This document shows, piece by piece, positions 1-5,183 of a DNA stretch of 12,100 bases (within the stretch, counting starts at the first letter, position 1; every line of letters begins with the position of its first letter). A program made the translations under genes and the position numbers. This DNA comes from an uncultured Chitinophagaceae bacterium (GTDB lineage: Bacteria; Bacteroidota; Bacteroidia; Chitinophagales; Chitinophagaceae). The notes under the pieces were generated by a model. It did not search any database. It worked only from the letters and a program-made list of their open reading frames with translations, and was not told the DNA's origin. Location: positions 1 through 12,100 of the forward strand of contig CALESY010000166.1 of assembly GCA_937919945.1 (NCBI GenBank), written 5' to 3'.

Positions 1-293
1 ATCTTCATAAAGATATTTTCAACAGGCAACTCCAATACCGCAGCAATCGTTTCTTTACAAGCCTGCAGCCAAGCCTCGTGTTCATCATCTTCCATACCAT
101 GCTTGCGTTTATACTCGGCAGCATGTACTACATCTTTGTATAGCTCTATGGCAAAAGGAAACTCCGGTAAATCGTGGTCGTAAAAGCGAAAGCAAGCAAC
201 ATCTTGTCTGCGCGTCAGCTTACTAAAGTGTTTATACACTTTCCGCAGTCGGTTATCAAACATCAGCAGTTTGGCAGAAAAATCGAATGACAT
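1..293 (-). CDS. Class I SAM-dependent rRNA methyltransferase, RlmK/RlmI-like (N-terminal part, cut by window edge)
   Basis: The first 97 codons are visible, starting at the ATG complementary to 291-293; the rest lies left of the window. The visible protein has NRLRKVYKHFSKLTRRQ, then CFRFYDHDLPEFPFAIELY, then VVHAAEY. This is the pattern at the start of the RlmK module of E. coli RlmL (NRLxKNxKxLxKWAxR, CYRxYDxDxPEYxxAxDxY, VHxxEY). Members of that family methylate 23S rRNA using S-adenosylmethionine; RlmK makes m7G2069. The SAM-binding motifs are outside the window, so the exact target base cannot be told, and RlmI-like or uncharacterised relatives remain possible. The start is chosen because the family homology begins only about ten residues into it. 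No Shine-Dalgarno sequence is visible. It lies 99 bases downstream of the DUF2721 gene on the same strand, with a hairpin between them. Confidence 0.75.
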   Translation of the reverse strand, partial: MSFDFSAKLLMFDNRLRKVYKHFSKLTRRQDVACFRFYDHDLPEFPFAIELYKDVVHAAEYKRKHGMEDDEHEAWLQACKETIAAVLELPVENIFMK

Positions 294-330
294 GGGTGTG
301 CAAGATACACTATTTGCATAGATGGTATAA

Positions 331-370
331 ACTGCAACACCGCCGAACACCCCTGACGACGGTGTGCAGT
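331..370 (-). terminator. Stem-loop between DUF2721 gene and RlmK-like gene
   Basis: ACTGC (331-335) plus ACACCG (337-342) pair with CGGTGT (360-365) plus GCAGT (366-370), giving 11 base pairs with a single bulged A at 336 and a 17-base loop. On the minus strand the stem is followed by TTTATA, a short and weak U tract. It sits just downstream of the DUF2721 stop codon, so a terminator or attenuator for that gene is the simplest reading. It could also be a leader structure of the methyltransferase mRNA. Confidence 0.4.
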
Positions 371-392
371 TATCTTCATGGTTAGTTAGGTG

Positions 393-845
393 CTATCTGT
401 TAAACACATATTTGCTTATCAGCCATTTCCTGAAGTAGTCATTATTTTTCTCCTTACTTTCTTCCTCACCATCCAACAGCAGGTTCAGCGCATTGGTAGA
501 CAATAGCATCTCTGCTATAGACAACGACATAGCCACCCCAAGCAATATCAGCGATACTGAAAAAACTATCTGGGCAGCATCTTGCAGGTCGTAAAACAAA
601 AGAAACATCGTTACCACACTCAGCAAAAGGCTTGATACCGCAATGATTTGCATATCACGTATTATCCTTGCCCGCTTGCGTAGTTTGTTTATCTGCAATA
701 GCGATGCATAGTCAGGGTCTTGTTTGTATTTATCGTGCAGCGTACGTATCAGTTGCGCAATGTTGATGAAGCGGTTACTAAATGCCAGTATCAGTAACGA
801 TACGGTAGAGAACAACAGAGCAGGTGTTGTTAATTCGAGTTTCAT
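393..845 (-). CDS. DUF2721 family membrane protein
   Basis: A 150-residue protein of unknown function. It begins MKLELTTPALLFSTVSLLIL, has an NRF segment, then a basic stretch LRKRARIIRDMQ near the middle, followed by two more hydrophobic segments (about residues 70-90 and 95-118), and ends in a charged, probably cytoplasmic tail rich in E and K. The order of an N-terminal transmembrane helix opening with TPALLF, a basic linker with RxRxIRxMQ and two further helices fits the DUF2721 family, for which no biochemical role is known to me. The ORF is open back to an ATG at 909-911, but that extension would run through the terminator-like hairpin at 892-922 and lacks family resemblance, so the ATG complementary to 843-845 is preferred. 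I found no TAnnTTTG promoter directly upstream. Confidence 0.8.
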   Translation of the reverse strand: MKLELTTPALLFSTVSLLILAFSNRFINIAQLIRTLHDKYKQDPDYASLLQINKLRKRARIIRDMQIIAVSSLLLSVVTMFLLFYDLQDAAQIVFSVSLILLGVAMSLSIAEMLLSTNALNLLLDGEEESKEKNNDYFRKWLISKYVFNR

Positions 846-877
846 TGTATGGTATATTTTATGGTTGTTTGTATTAA

Positions 878-922
878 GATTTAAAAATGAAAACGCCTTT
901 CGGTATATCATCGAAAGGCGTT
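878..922 (-). terminator. Rho-independent terminator, leftward
   Basis: AACGCCTTTCG (892-902) pairs perfectly with CGAAAGGCGTT (912-922), an 11-bp stem with a 9-base loop. On the minus strand the stem is followed by TTCATTTTTAAATC, an interrupted U tract. The stem lies 25 bases after the stop codon of the small ORF at 947-1036 and upstream of the DUF2721 gene, so it should insulate the latter from upstream transcription. Confidence 0.65.
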
Positions 923-946
923 GTTATATATGTCTTATAGATTACA

Positions 947-1036
947 TCAACATCGCGCTTTCGCACAGCTATGCTTACAACAAGTATGCTTGTTGCCTTT
1001 TGTGCTTGTATGGCTATATGTCTGTTTCATATTCAT
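947..1036 (-). CDS. Candidate small cysteine-rich protein (29 aa)
   Basis: A 29-codon ORF with ATG at 1034-1036 and a second in-frame ATG at 1028-1030, ending in TGA at 947-949. The product starts MNMKQTYSHTSTKG and ends CCKHSCAKARC. It has four cysteines and three histidines and is strongly basic (K and R), a composition that could suit metal binding. It is not recognised as any known family; it is not ribosomal protein THX or bL36. It is bracketed by terminator-like hairpins on the same strand (stems at 1050-1070 and 892-922), which is what a tiny independent gene would look like. Against it: there is no clear TAnnTTTG promoter or ribosome binding site, and an ORF of this size can occur by chance. 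The same stretch could instead be a small RNA ending at the second hairpin. Confidence 0.3.
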   Translation of the reverse strand: MNMKQTYSHTSTKGNKHTCCKHSCAKARC

Positions 1037-1070
1037 TATAAAAAAGAAACAGCCCCGAAATACGGGGCTG
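1036..1070 (-). terminator. Rho-independent terminator of the MORN-protein transcript
   Basis: CAGCCCCG (1050-1057) pairs with CGGGGCTG (1063-1070) around a 5-base loop. On the minus strand it is followed directly by TTTCTTTTTTATAAT. A short GC-rich stem followed by a U tract is a classic intrinsic terminator. It ends transcription coming from the 1217-1867 gene, 147 bases after that stop codon. Confidence 0.8.
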
Positions 1071-1088
1071 CTAATAGTATATATACAC

Positions 1089-1129
1089 AACATTGCCCCT
1101 CTGTTATGCAGAGTTTGTACAACAATGTT
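1089..1129. other. Nested stem-loop in the long 3' region of the MORN gene
   Basis: AACATTG (1089-1095) pairs with CAATGTT (1123-1129), and inside it CTCTG (1099-1103) pairs with CAGAG (1109-1113) around a 5-base loop. The two nested helices are separated by unpaired bases on both sides. It lies between the MORN stop codon and the terminator, in otherwise featureless sequence. There is no U tract, so it is not a terminator by itself. It may be a 3' UTR structure or part of a small RNA; the symmetry could also be chance. Confidence 0.3.
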
Positions 1130-1216
1130 TTATGTTAGTGCTATTCATTACAATGCAATACTACGAAGAAAAACAATCAGAAAATCAAAGTGCGAAAAAA
1201 TAATGTTAAAAACACA

Positions 1217-1867
1217 TCAATTATATGTTACCTGTTTTGCAGGTGGCGGTGCGTATTGCTTCTTCCTATTGTGCGGCATTTTGCTTTCACGCTTTAGGTA
1301 TAATATACTGTCCGCTTTACTCATCGGGTAGTCTTTATGATATACCAGTTCATCTACCTGATAATCTTCCTCGCGTACTAGCCTACCGTTATCCGCATCG
1401 TAAAAACGCCAGGTGCCGTGTTTCAGCGTACTTCTTTCTGTTGGTATGATACGCTTGGTTTCTTTATGCGATACCGGATCTGTAACATAGATAGTATCAT
1501 GTGAATATTTTGGGTTCAAACCTCTATAATAACCTATACATGTTACCCTACCATTTTCATAATATTTCACTTCTCCATCCAGCACATTGTTACGATATGT
1601 TTCTGCTGCATATAGCTGCCCGTCGCCATCGAGTTTATACCAAATACCTGCTTTGTTGCCATGTTCATATACGCCGAATTCTGTTGTACCACCTTCACCC
1701 ATACGTGGAGCTGTACTATGCAACCACATACCATCAGGTTTGCCGTTAGCATCTTTTTTATTGATGTCGCCTTTCGGGTATAGGGTAGCTTCTTGTTTGG
1801 ATTGTGCACATACTACAGCCGACGCGGTAGTCAGTATCAATAAACATATCGTTTTGAATATTGTCAT
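1217..1867 (-). CDS. Exported MORN-repeat protein (YwqK-antitoxin-like annotation family)
   Basis: 216 residues. Residues 1-21 form a signal peptide (basic start, hydrophobic TICLLILTTASAVV, likely signal peptidase I cleavage after CA at 20-21). The lone cysteine is preceded by V, so a lipobox is not met. The mature part carries MORN_2-type units: DGMWLH (45-50), GNKAGIWYKLDGDG (70-83), LDGEVKYYENGRV (96-108) and KHGTWRFYDADNGRLVREE (149-167). They follow the pattern x-G-x-W-x-x-Y-x-x-x-G. The C-terminus is basic and proline-rich. Databases often label such proteins as toxin-antitoxin YwqK family antitoxin, but there is no toxin here, and a periplasmic or surface role in protein or envelope contact is more likely. 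The start is 8 bases after the stop of the iron-sulfur carrier gene, so the two are probably co-transcribed. Function unknown. Confidence 0.75.
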   Translation of the reverse strand: MTIFKTICLLILTTASAVVCAQSKQEATLYPKGDINKKDANGKPDGMWLHSTAPRMGEGGTTEFGVYEHGNKAGIWYKLDGDGQLYAAETYRNNVLDGEVKYYENGRVTCIGYYRGLNPKYSHDTIYVTDPVSHKETKRIIPTERSTLKHGTWRFYDADNGRLVREEDYQVDELVYHKDYPMSKADSILYLKRESKMPHNRKKQYAPPPAKQVTYN

Positions 1868-1875
1868 TCAGGATA

Positions 1876-2220
1876 TTATACTGCAAATGAGCTGCCACAG
1901 CCACAAGTACTGCTGGCATTCGGGTTTTTAAATACAAATCCTCTCGCGTTCAGCCCATCTTCAAAATCTACTGTCATACCAAAGAGATAAATTCCATGCG
2001 CTTTCTTCATCAATACAGGTATGCCTTCAATTTCGTATGTTTCGTCGTCTGTTTCTACAGCATCAAAGCCAAGCACATAACTCATACCCGAGCATCCCCC
2101 ACCTTTTACGCCAATACGCAGGCTTTGTGTAGCATCAAAGCCAGGTTCACCCATCAATCTTTTTATTTCAGCCACAGCACCTGCAGTAAGGCAGACAGGG
2201 CTTTGCACTATTGTTTCCAT
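1876..2220 (-). CDS. A-type iron-sulfur cluster carrier (IscA/ErpA/SufA family)
   Basis: 114 residues, the usual length for the family. The HesB/IscA fold is shown by the opening LTAGAVAEIKRLM, then LRIGVKGGGCSGMSY (34-48), VDFEDGL (84-90) and the ending NPNASSTCGCGSSF. The three invariant cysteines, C43, C106 and C108, are all present. They hold a transient iron-sulfur cluster that is passed to apoproteins in the cytoplasm. IscA, ErpA and SufA cannot be told apart from this sequence, and no isc or suf genes are next to it, so no symbol is given. It is the first gene of a leftward two-gene unit with the MORN protein and has the best promoter in the window just upstream (2237-2268). Confidence 0.92.
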   Translation of the reverse strand: METIVQSPVCLTAGAVAEIKRLMGEPGFDATQSLRIGVKGGGCSGMSYVLGFDAVETDDETYEIEGIPVLMKKAHGIYLFGMTVDFEDGLNARGFVFKNPNASSTCGCGSSFAV

Positions 2221-2236
2221 TTCACTGTATTTTATA

Positions 2237-2268
2237 CAAAATTACCACCATCTAAGCCATCATCCAAA
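2237..2268 (-). promoter_or_regulatory. Bacteroidota-type promoter of the iron-sulfur carrier gene
   Basis: Reading the minus strand, TTTG (2265-2268) is followed after exactly 20 bases by TAATTTTG (2237-2244). Both match the Bacteroidota sigma-factor consensus (TTTG at -33, TAnnTTTG at -7) without mismatch. Transcription should start near 2231, leaving a leader of about ten bases before the ATG at 2220. Confidence 0.75.
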
Positions 2269-2348
2269 TAGCAATAAACTAAGTACAGATAGATAGTATA
2301 TTAAATATATAGAAAACTATTGGTAATGTGTATGTTGAAGAACATTTT

Positions 2349-2356
2349 TATATTTG
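2349..2356 (+). promoter_or_regulatory. Bacteroidota -7 element of frr
   Basis: TATATTTG matches TAnnTTTG exactly and lies 24 bases before the frr ATG. No good TTTG is found 19-21 bases further upstream (the sequence there is AATG). The expected transcription start near 2362 gives a short leader. Confidence 0.6.
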
Positions 2357-2380
2357 CCCCAGTAAACAATCACGTTAAAG

Positions 2381-2944
2381 ATGAGCGAGGCAATAGACTT
2401 GATATACGACGATGCTGCAGGCTTGATGAAAAAAGCCATTGCACATTTGGAAACGGAACTGAGCCGCATACGAGCAGGTAAAGCTAATGTAGCTATATTG
2501 GATGGTGTATTTGTTGATTATTACGGTGCTTCTACCCCATTATCTGGTGTAGCCAATGTTACAACACCGGATGCACGTACTATATCTATACAGCCTTGGG
2601 AGAAGAATATGCTCGGAACGATTGAAAAAGCCATCATTGCCAGTAATATAGGACTAAACCCTCAAAATGATGGTAATATCATTCGCCTGTTTTTGCCCCC
2701 ATTGACAGAAGAACGTCGTAAAGAATTGGTAAAACGAGTAAATGGCGAGGGTGAACAAGCCAAAATATCTATACGTACCATACGCAGGGATGCGATTGAA
2801 GAAATCAAAAAACTGCAAAAAGATGGCTTGAGCGAGGATGCCGCTAAAGATGCTGAAGGTCGTGTGCAAGCACTTACCGACAAACACATAGCACTCGTTG
2901 ACCAACATTGCAAAGACAAGGATAAAGAAATAATGACTGTATAA
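2381..2944 (+). CDS. frr: Ribosome recycling factor
   Basis: 187 residues, against about 185 for the family, and similar over the full length. RRF acts with EF-G in the cytoplasm to split the post-termination ribosome so that its subunits can be reused. Diagnostic stretches are LSRIRAGKANVAILDG (28-43), YYGASTPLSGVANV, the DARTISIQPWE block, GLNPQNDGNIIRLFLPPLTEERRKELVK and ISIRTIRRDAIEEIKKL. These cover the three-helix-bundle domain I and the beta domain II inserted in it. The start is fixed by the family N-terminus and by a -7 promoter element 24 bases upstream. pyrH, its common neighbour in other bacteria, is absent here. An intrinsic hairpin follows the stop codon within 7 bases. Confidence 0.97.
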   Translation: MSEAIDLIYDDAAGLMKKAIAHLETELSRIRAGKANVAILDGVFVDYYGASTPLSGVANVTTPDARTISIQPWEKNMLGTIEKAIIASNIGLNPQNDGNIIRLFLPPLTEERRKELVKRVNGEGEQAKISIRTIRRDAIEEIKKLQKDGLSEDAAKDAEGRVQALTDKHIALVDQHCKDKDKEIMTV

Positions 2945-2950
2945 TCTCTG

Positions 2951-2985
2951 AACCCTGACATACAAGTCAGGGTTTATATATTATT
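2951..2985 (+). terminator. Stem-loop after frr
   Basis: AACCCTGAC (2951-2959) pairs perfectly with GTCAGGGTT (2966-2974) around the 6-base loop ATACAA and is followed by TATATATTATTA. The 9-bp stem fits an intrinsic terminator, though the following tract is mixed A/T. The hydroxylase gene begins only 15 bases after the stem with no promoter of its own that I can see, so partial read-through is likely. Confidence 0.6.
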
Positions 2986-2989
2986 ACAT

Positions 2990-3886
2990 ATGCACGATTG
3001 GCAAGATAAAATACTGTTATATTTCTCAATACCTATCTATGCTATTCTGATACCTTTAGAAATATTGCTGAGCAACTACCGTCATCAAAGGTTTTATACC
3101 TGGAAAGAAACGCTAATAAATGTTTATCTAAACATTGTAAATGCAGGCATTGATTTATTATTGCGAGGCATAGCATTGATAATACTGATTTACTTTTCGA
3201 AATATGCTTTGATAAGCAACTGGCATCCTATTGTGTATTGGGGCTTATTGTTTATACTGGAAGACTTTTTGTTTTGGCTTGAGCATTATGTTGACCATAG
3301 CTGCCGTTTGTTTTGGGCAGTGCACGTAACACACCATAGTAGCGAAGAATATAACCTGAGTACAGGGTTTCGATCATCGGTACTAATGCCGTTTTACAGG
3401 TTTATGTATTTCATACCACTGGCCATCATCGGTTTTCAACCTATTGATATCATCTTTATGTATGCCCTTACACAAACTTATGGCATACTCGTACATACAC
3501 AGTCCATCAAAAAACTACCGCGTTGGGTAGAGTACATATTCGTTACCCCATCTCACCACCGCGTACACCACGCCAGCAATGTACCCTATCTTGATAAGAA
3601 TATGGGCATGGTACTAATAATATGGGACAGATTGTTTGGCACGTTTGCAGAAGAAATGAAAAACGAACCACCACGCTATGGGCTTACCACTCCACTGCAG
3701 GCACCGCACCACCCTGTAAAGATTATCACACATGAATGGCAACAAATTATTCAAGACCTTAAAAAGAAAATACCACTTAAAACAAAACTGGCATATGTTT
3801 TTCAACCACCTGGTTGGAGCCACGATGGTAGTCGGAAAACTTCAAAACAGCTAAGAAAAGAGTGGAAAGAAATCGGTAATAATTAA
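2990..3886 (+). CDS. Membrane di-iron hydroxylase, sterol desaturase/alkylglycerol monooxygenase-like
   Basis: 298 residues of the fatty acid hydroxylase superfamily. The histidine clusters that bind the di-iron centre are visible: HYVDH (99-103), HVTHH (112-116) and HHRVHH (189-194), with H169 and HH at 240-241 as further candidates. Hydrophobic helices lie at about 9-27, 45-70, 80-97, 133-150 and 152-168. Several stretches closely recall animal alkylglycerol monooxygenase (AGMO/TMEM195): WAVHVTHHSSEEYNLSTGFR, TPSHHRVHHASN, DKNMGMVLIIWDRLFGTF and YGLTTPL. AGMO cleaves ether lipids with tetrahydrobiopterin. The actual substrate here is unknown and could be a fatty acid, sterol-like or ether lipid in the inner membrane. 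It lies 45 bases downstream of frr across a stem-loop and is possibly co-transcribed. Family sure, substrate not. Confidence 0.85.
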   Translation: MHDWQDKILLYFSIPIYAILIPLEILLSNYRHQRFYTWKETLINVYLNIVNAGIDLLLRGIALIILIYFSKYALISNWHPIVYWGLLFILEDFLFWLEHYVDHSCRLFWAVHVTHHSSEEYNLSTGFRSSVLMPFYRFMYFIPLAIIGFQPIDIIFMYALTQTYGILVHTQSIKKLPRWVEYIFVTPSHHRVHHASNVPYLDKNMGMVLIIWDRLFGTFAEEMKNEPPRYGLTTPLQAPHHPVKIITHEWQQIIQDLKKKIPLKTKLAYVFQPPGWSHDGSRKTSKQLRKEWKEIGNN

Positions 3887-3918
3887 TTAGTTGACTTGTT
3901 GTAATATTAACTAATTAA
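3883..3918. terminator. AT-rich inverted repeat spanning two convergent stop codons
   Basis: TTAATTAGTT (3883-3892) is the exact reverse complement of AACTAATTAA (3909-3918). The stop codon of the hydroxylase gene (3884-3886) lies in one arm and the stop codon of the EVE gene (complement of 3915-3917) in the other. All but two pairs are A-T, so the hairpin is weak. A shared bidirectional terminator is likely but not certain. Confidence 0.4.
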
Positions 3919-4325
3919 CTAACTCCACCCATCTTCATAATCAACTTATACTCTTCAGGCTTTACAGTTCCAACACTCAACCTACTAAGGCGCACTAAGT
4001 CCATATCTTTTAAGGCTGGTGTAGCTTTAATGTCTGCAAGTGTTACGGGTTTGGGTATGGCTTTTAGTGGTTTCAAATCTACCACTACCCAATTCGGGTC
4101 GTCGGTTGTTGGGTCTTGATATGCGGTTTTTACTACTTCTGCAATACCAACAATCGCCAAACCTTCGTTGCTATGATAAAACAAAACATGGTCGCCCTTA
4201 GCCATCGCTTTCAGGTTGTTGCGGGCAGCATAGTTGCGCACCCCATCCCAATGGGTTTTCTTATCTTTTACAAACTGCTCCCAACTATATTTAAACGGTT
4301 CAGATTTTACAAGCCAGTAGTTCAT
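3915..4325 (-). CDS. EVE domain protein
   Basis: 136 residues, a single EVE domain from end to end. Signature stretches are WLVKSEP (4-10), HWDGVRNYAARNNL (25-38), KGDHVLFYHSNEG (43-55), GIAEVV (60-65) and VRLSRLSV (111-118). EVE domains belong to the PUA/YTH-like superfamily and are thought to recognise modified bases in DNA or RNA. Human THYN1 is a member, and EVE modules are also found in modification-dependent restriction enzymes. This stand-alone form is widespread in bacteria and its target is not known. It starts 6 bases after the stop of the zinc-ribbon methyltransferase, so the two are probably one transcript. Confidence 0.9.
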   Translation of the reverse strand: MNYWLVKSEPFKYSWEQFVKDKKTHWDGVRNYAARNNLKAMAKGDHVLFYHSNEGLAIVGIAEVVKTAYQDPTTDDPNWVVVDLKPLKAIPKPVTLADIKATPALKDMDLVRLSRLSVGTVKPEEYKLIMKMGGVS

Positions 4326-4331
4326 GTAATA

Positions 4332-5051
4332 CTATTTACGTAGTAAAAATATTTCTTCCTTTTTAAAAACGTATCGTTCTTTCAATTGTTCAGGGATGCT
4401 TTGTACATAATCCGCATACTGCACACTAAAGCCTGGTGCAAGAAAACGGTTTATGTAGTCCCTGCCATATATCCTTACATGGTCGCTCTGTCCAAAGTGT
4501 TGCTTCCTTGCTTCTGGGCTTGTTATGCTGGCATCTTCGTAAGTATGTTCCCTATTATGTTCGTAAGGCACTTGTAGTATAGCACATCCACCCTTTTTTA
4601 GTACGCGGTATATTTCTTGCAATGCTTTGGCATCATCCTGCACATGTTCCAATACATGTATGGCAATTACCACATCCATGCAACTATCCTCAAAAGGCAA
4701 TGTGGTAATATCAACGTTATGTGTATCTGGCGGGTAACTGTACCCCACTTCAAACTTATCAGCAGGTATGTAGTTATTACCTAATTGTTGCTTAAAAACA
4801 TTGTACAAACATTGCTCCGGGGCTATATGTAGCAAACGAGTATTGGGTGGTATCAATGTCTTGTCCTTAATAAAATTGTATATCAATCTTGTCCTTTCCA
4901 AAGAGCCACAACTTGGGCATTGTGCATTGGCACGGTTTAGATATGGGAAAAAGCTACTGTAGGTGTTACCACAAACGGTACACTCTACATTATTGCCCTT
5001 TAGCAGTTTTGCCAGCAAGACACGCTTCAGCTTTTTTTTCAGTTGTTGCAT
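4332..5051 (-). CDS. Zinc-ribbon SAM-dependent methyltransferase
   Basis: 239 residues. A short basic N-terminus is followed by a putative zinc ribbon, CTVC (24-27) and CPSC (45-48), the latter in the context CPSCGSLERTR. A class I methyltransferase domain comes next: motif I is the unusual LLHIAPE (73-79) in place of a glycine-rich loop. A Methyltransf_11-type core follows with LPFEDSCMDVVIAIHVLEHV (118-137) and YRVLKKGGCAILQVP (148-162). The family uses S-adenosylmethionine; the acceptor is unknown. Proteins of this type often lie among glycan-synthesis genes, but here the only partner is the EVE gene 6 bases downstream. The ORF is open by one more codon to a TTG; the ATG complementary to 5049-5051 is preferred. 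No promoter match was found in the 132 bases shared with kup. Confidence 0.82.
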   Translation of the reverse strand: MQQLKKKLKRVLLAKLLKGNNVECTVCGNTYSSFFPYLNRANAQCPSCGSLERTRLIYNFIKDKTLIPPNTRLLHIAPEQCLYNVFKQQLGNNYIPADKFEVGYSYPPDTHNVDITTLPFEDSCMDVVIAIHVLEHVQDDAKALQEIYRVLKKGGCAILQVPYEHNREHTYEDASITSPEARKQHFGQSDHVRIYGRDYINRFLAPGFSVQYADYVQSIPEQLKERYVFKKEEIFLLRK

Positions 5052-5147
5052 CAAGCTGCTATATTAAGGAAAGTGCACTAATTCGCATACTATGCTTACC
5101 CAAAAACAAGTTTGGCACATTATATGTTACATATCATAAATATGCGC

Positions 5148-5155
5148 TAACTTTG
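5148..5155 (+). promoter_or_regulatory. Bacteroidota -7 element of kup
   Basis: TAACTTTG matches TAnnTTTG exactly, 28 bases before the GTG start of kup. The best -33 candidate at the usual spacing is the imperfect TATG at 5123-5126. The match supports transcription starting near 5161 and hence the downstream GTG as start codon. Confidence 0.6.
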
Positions 5156-5183
5156 CGCGCTGTAATAAATAACCGCATTTTCT

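Noticed and set aside
846..911. Upstream ATG extending the DUF2721 protein by 22 residues
   Set aside because: The extension would be encoded by the terminator-like hairpin and does not look like the start of the family, which begins near LTTPALLF.
724..1331. Rightward ORFs of 105 and 136 codons overlapping the small ORF and hairpins
   Set aside because: They run through two terminator stems and into the opposite strand of the MORN gene, and are cysteine- and tyrosine-rich in the way of antisense frames. No promoter or family resemblance.
1217..1867. Antitoxin role for the MORN-repeat protein, suggested by the common database label
   Set aside because: It has a signal peptide, so it is exported, and no toxin gene is next to it; its neighbour is an iron-sulfur carrier.
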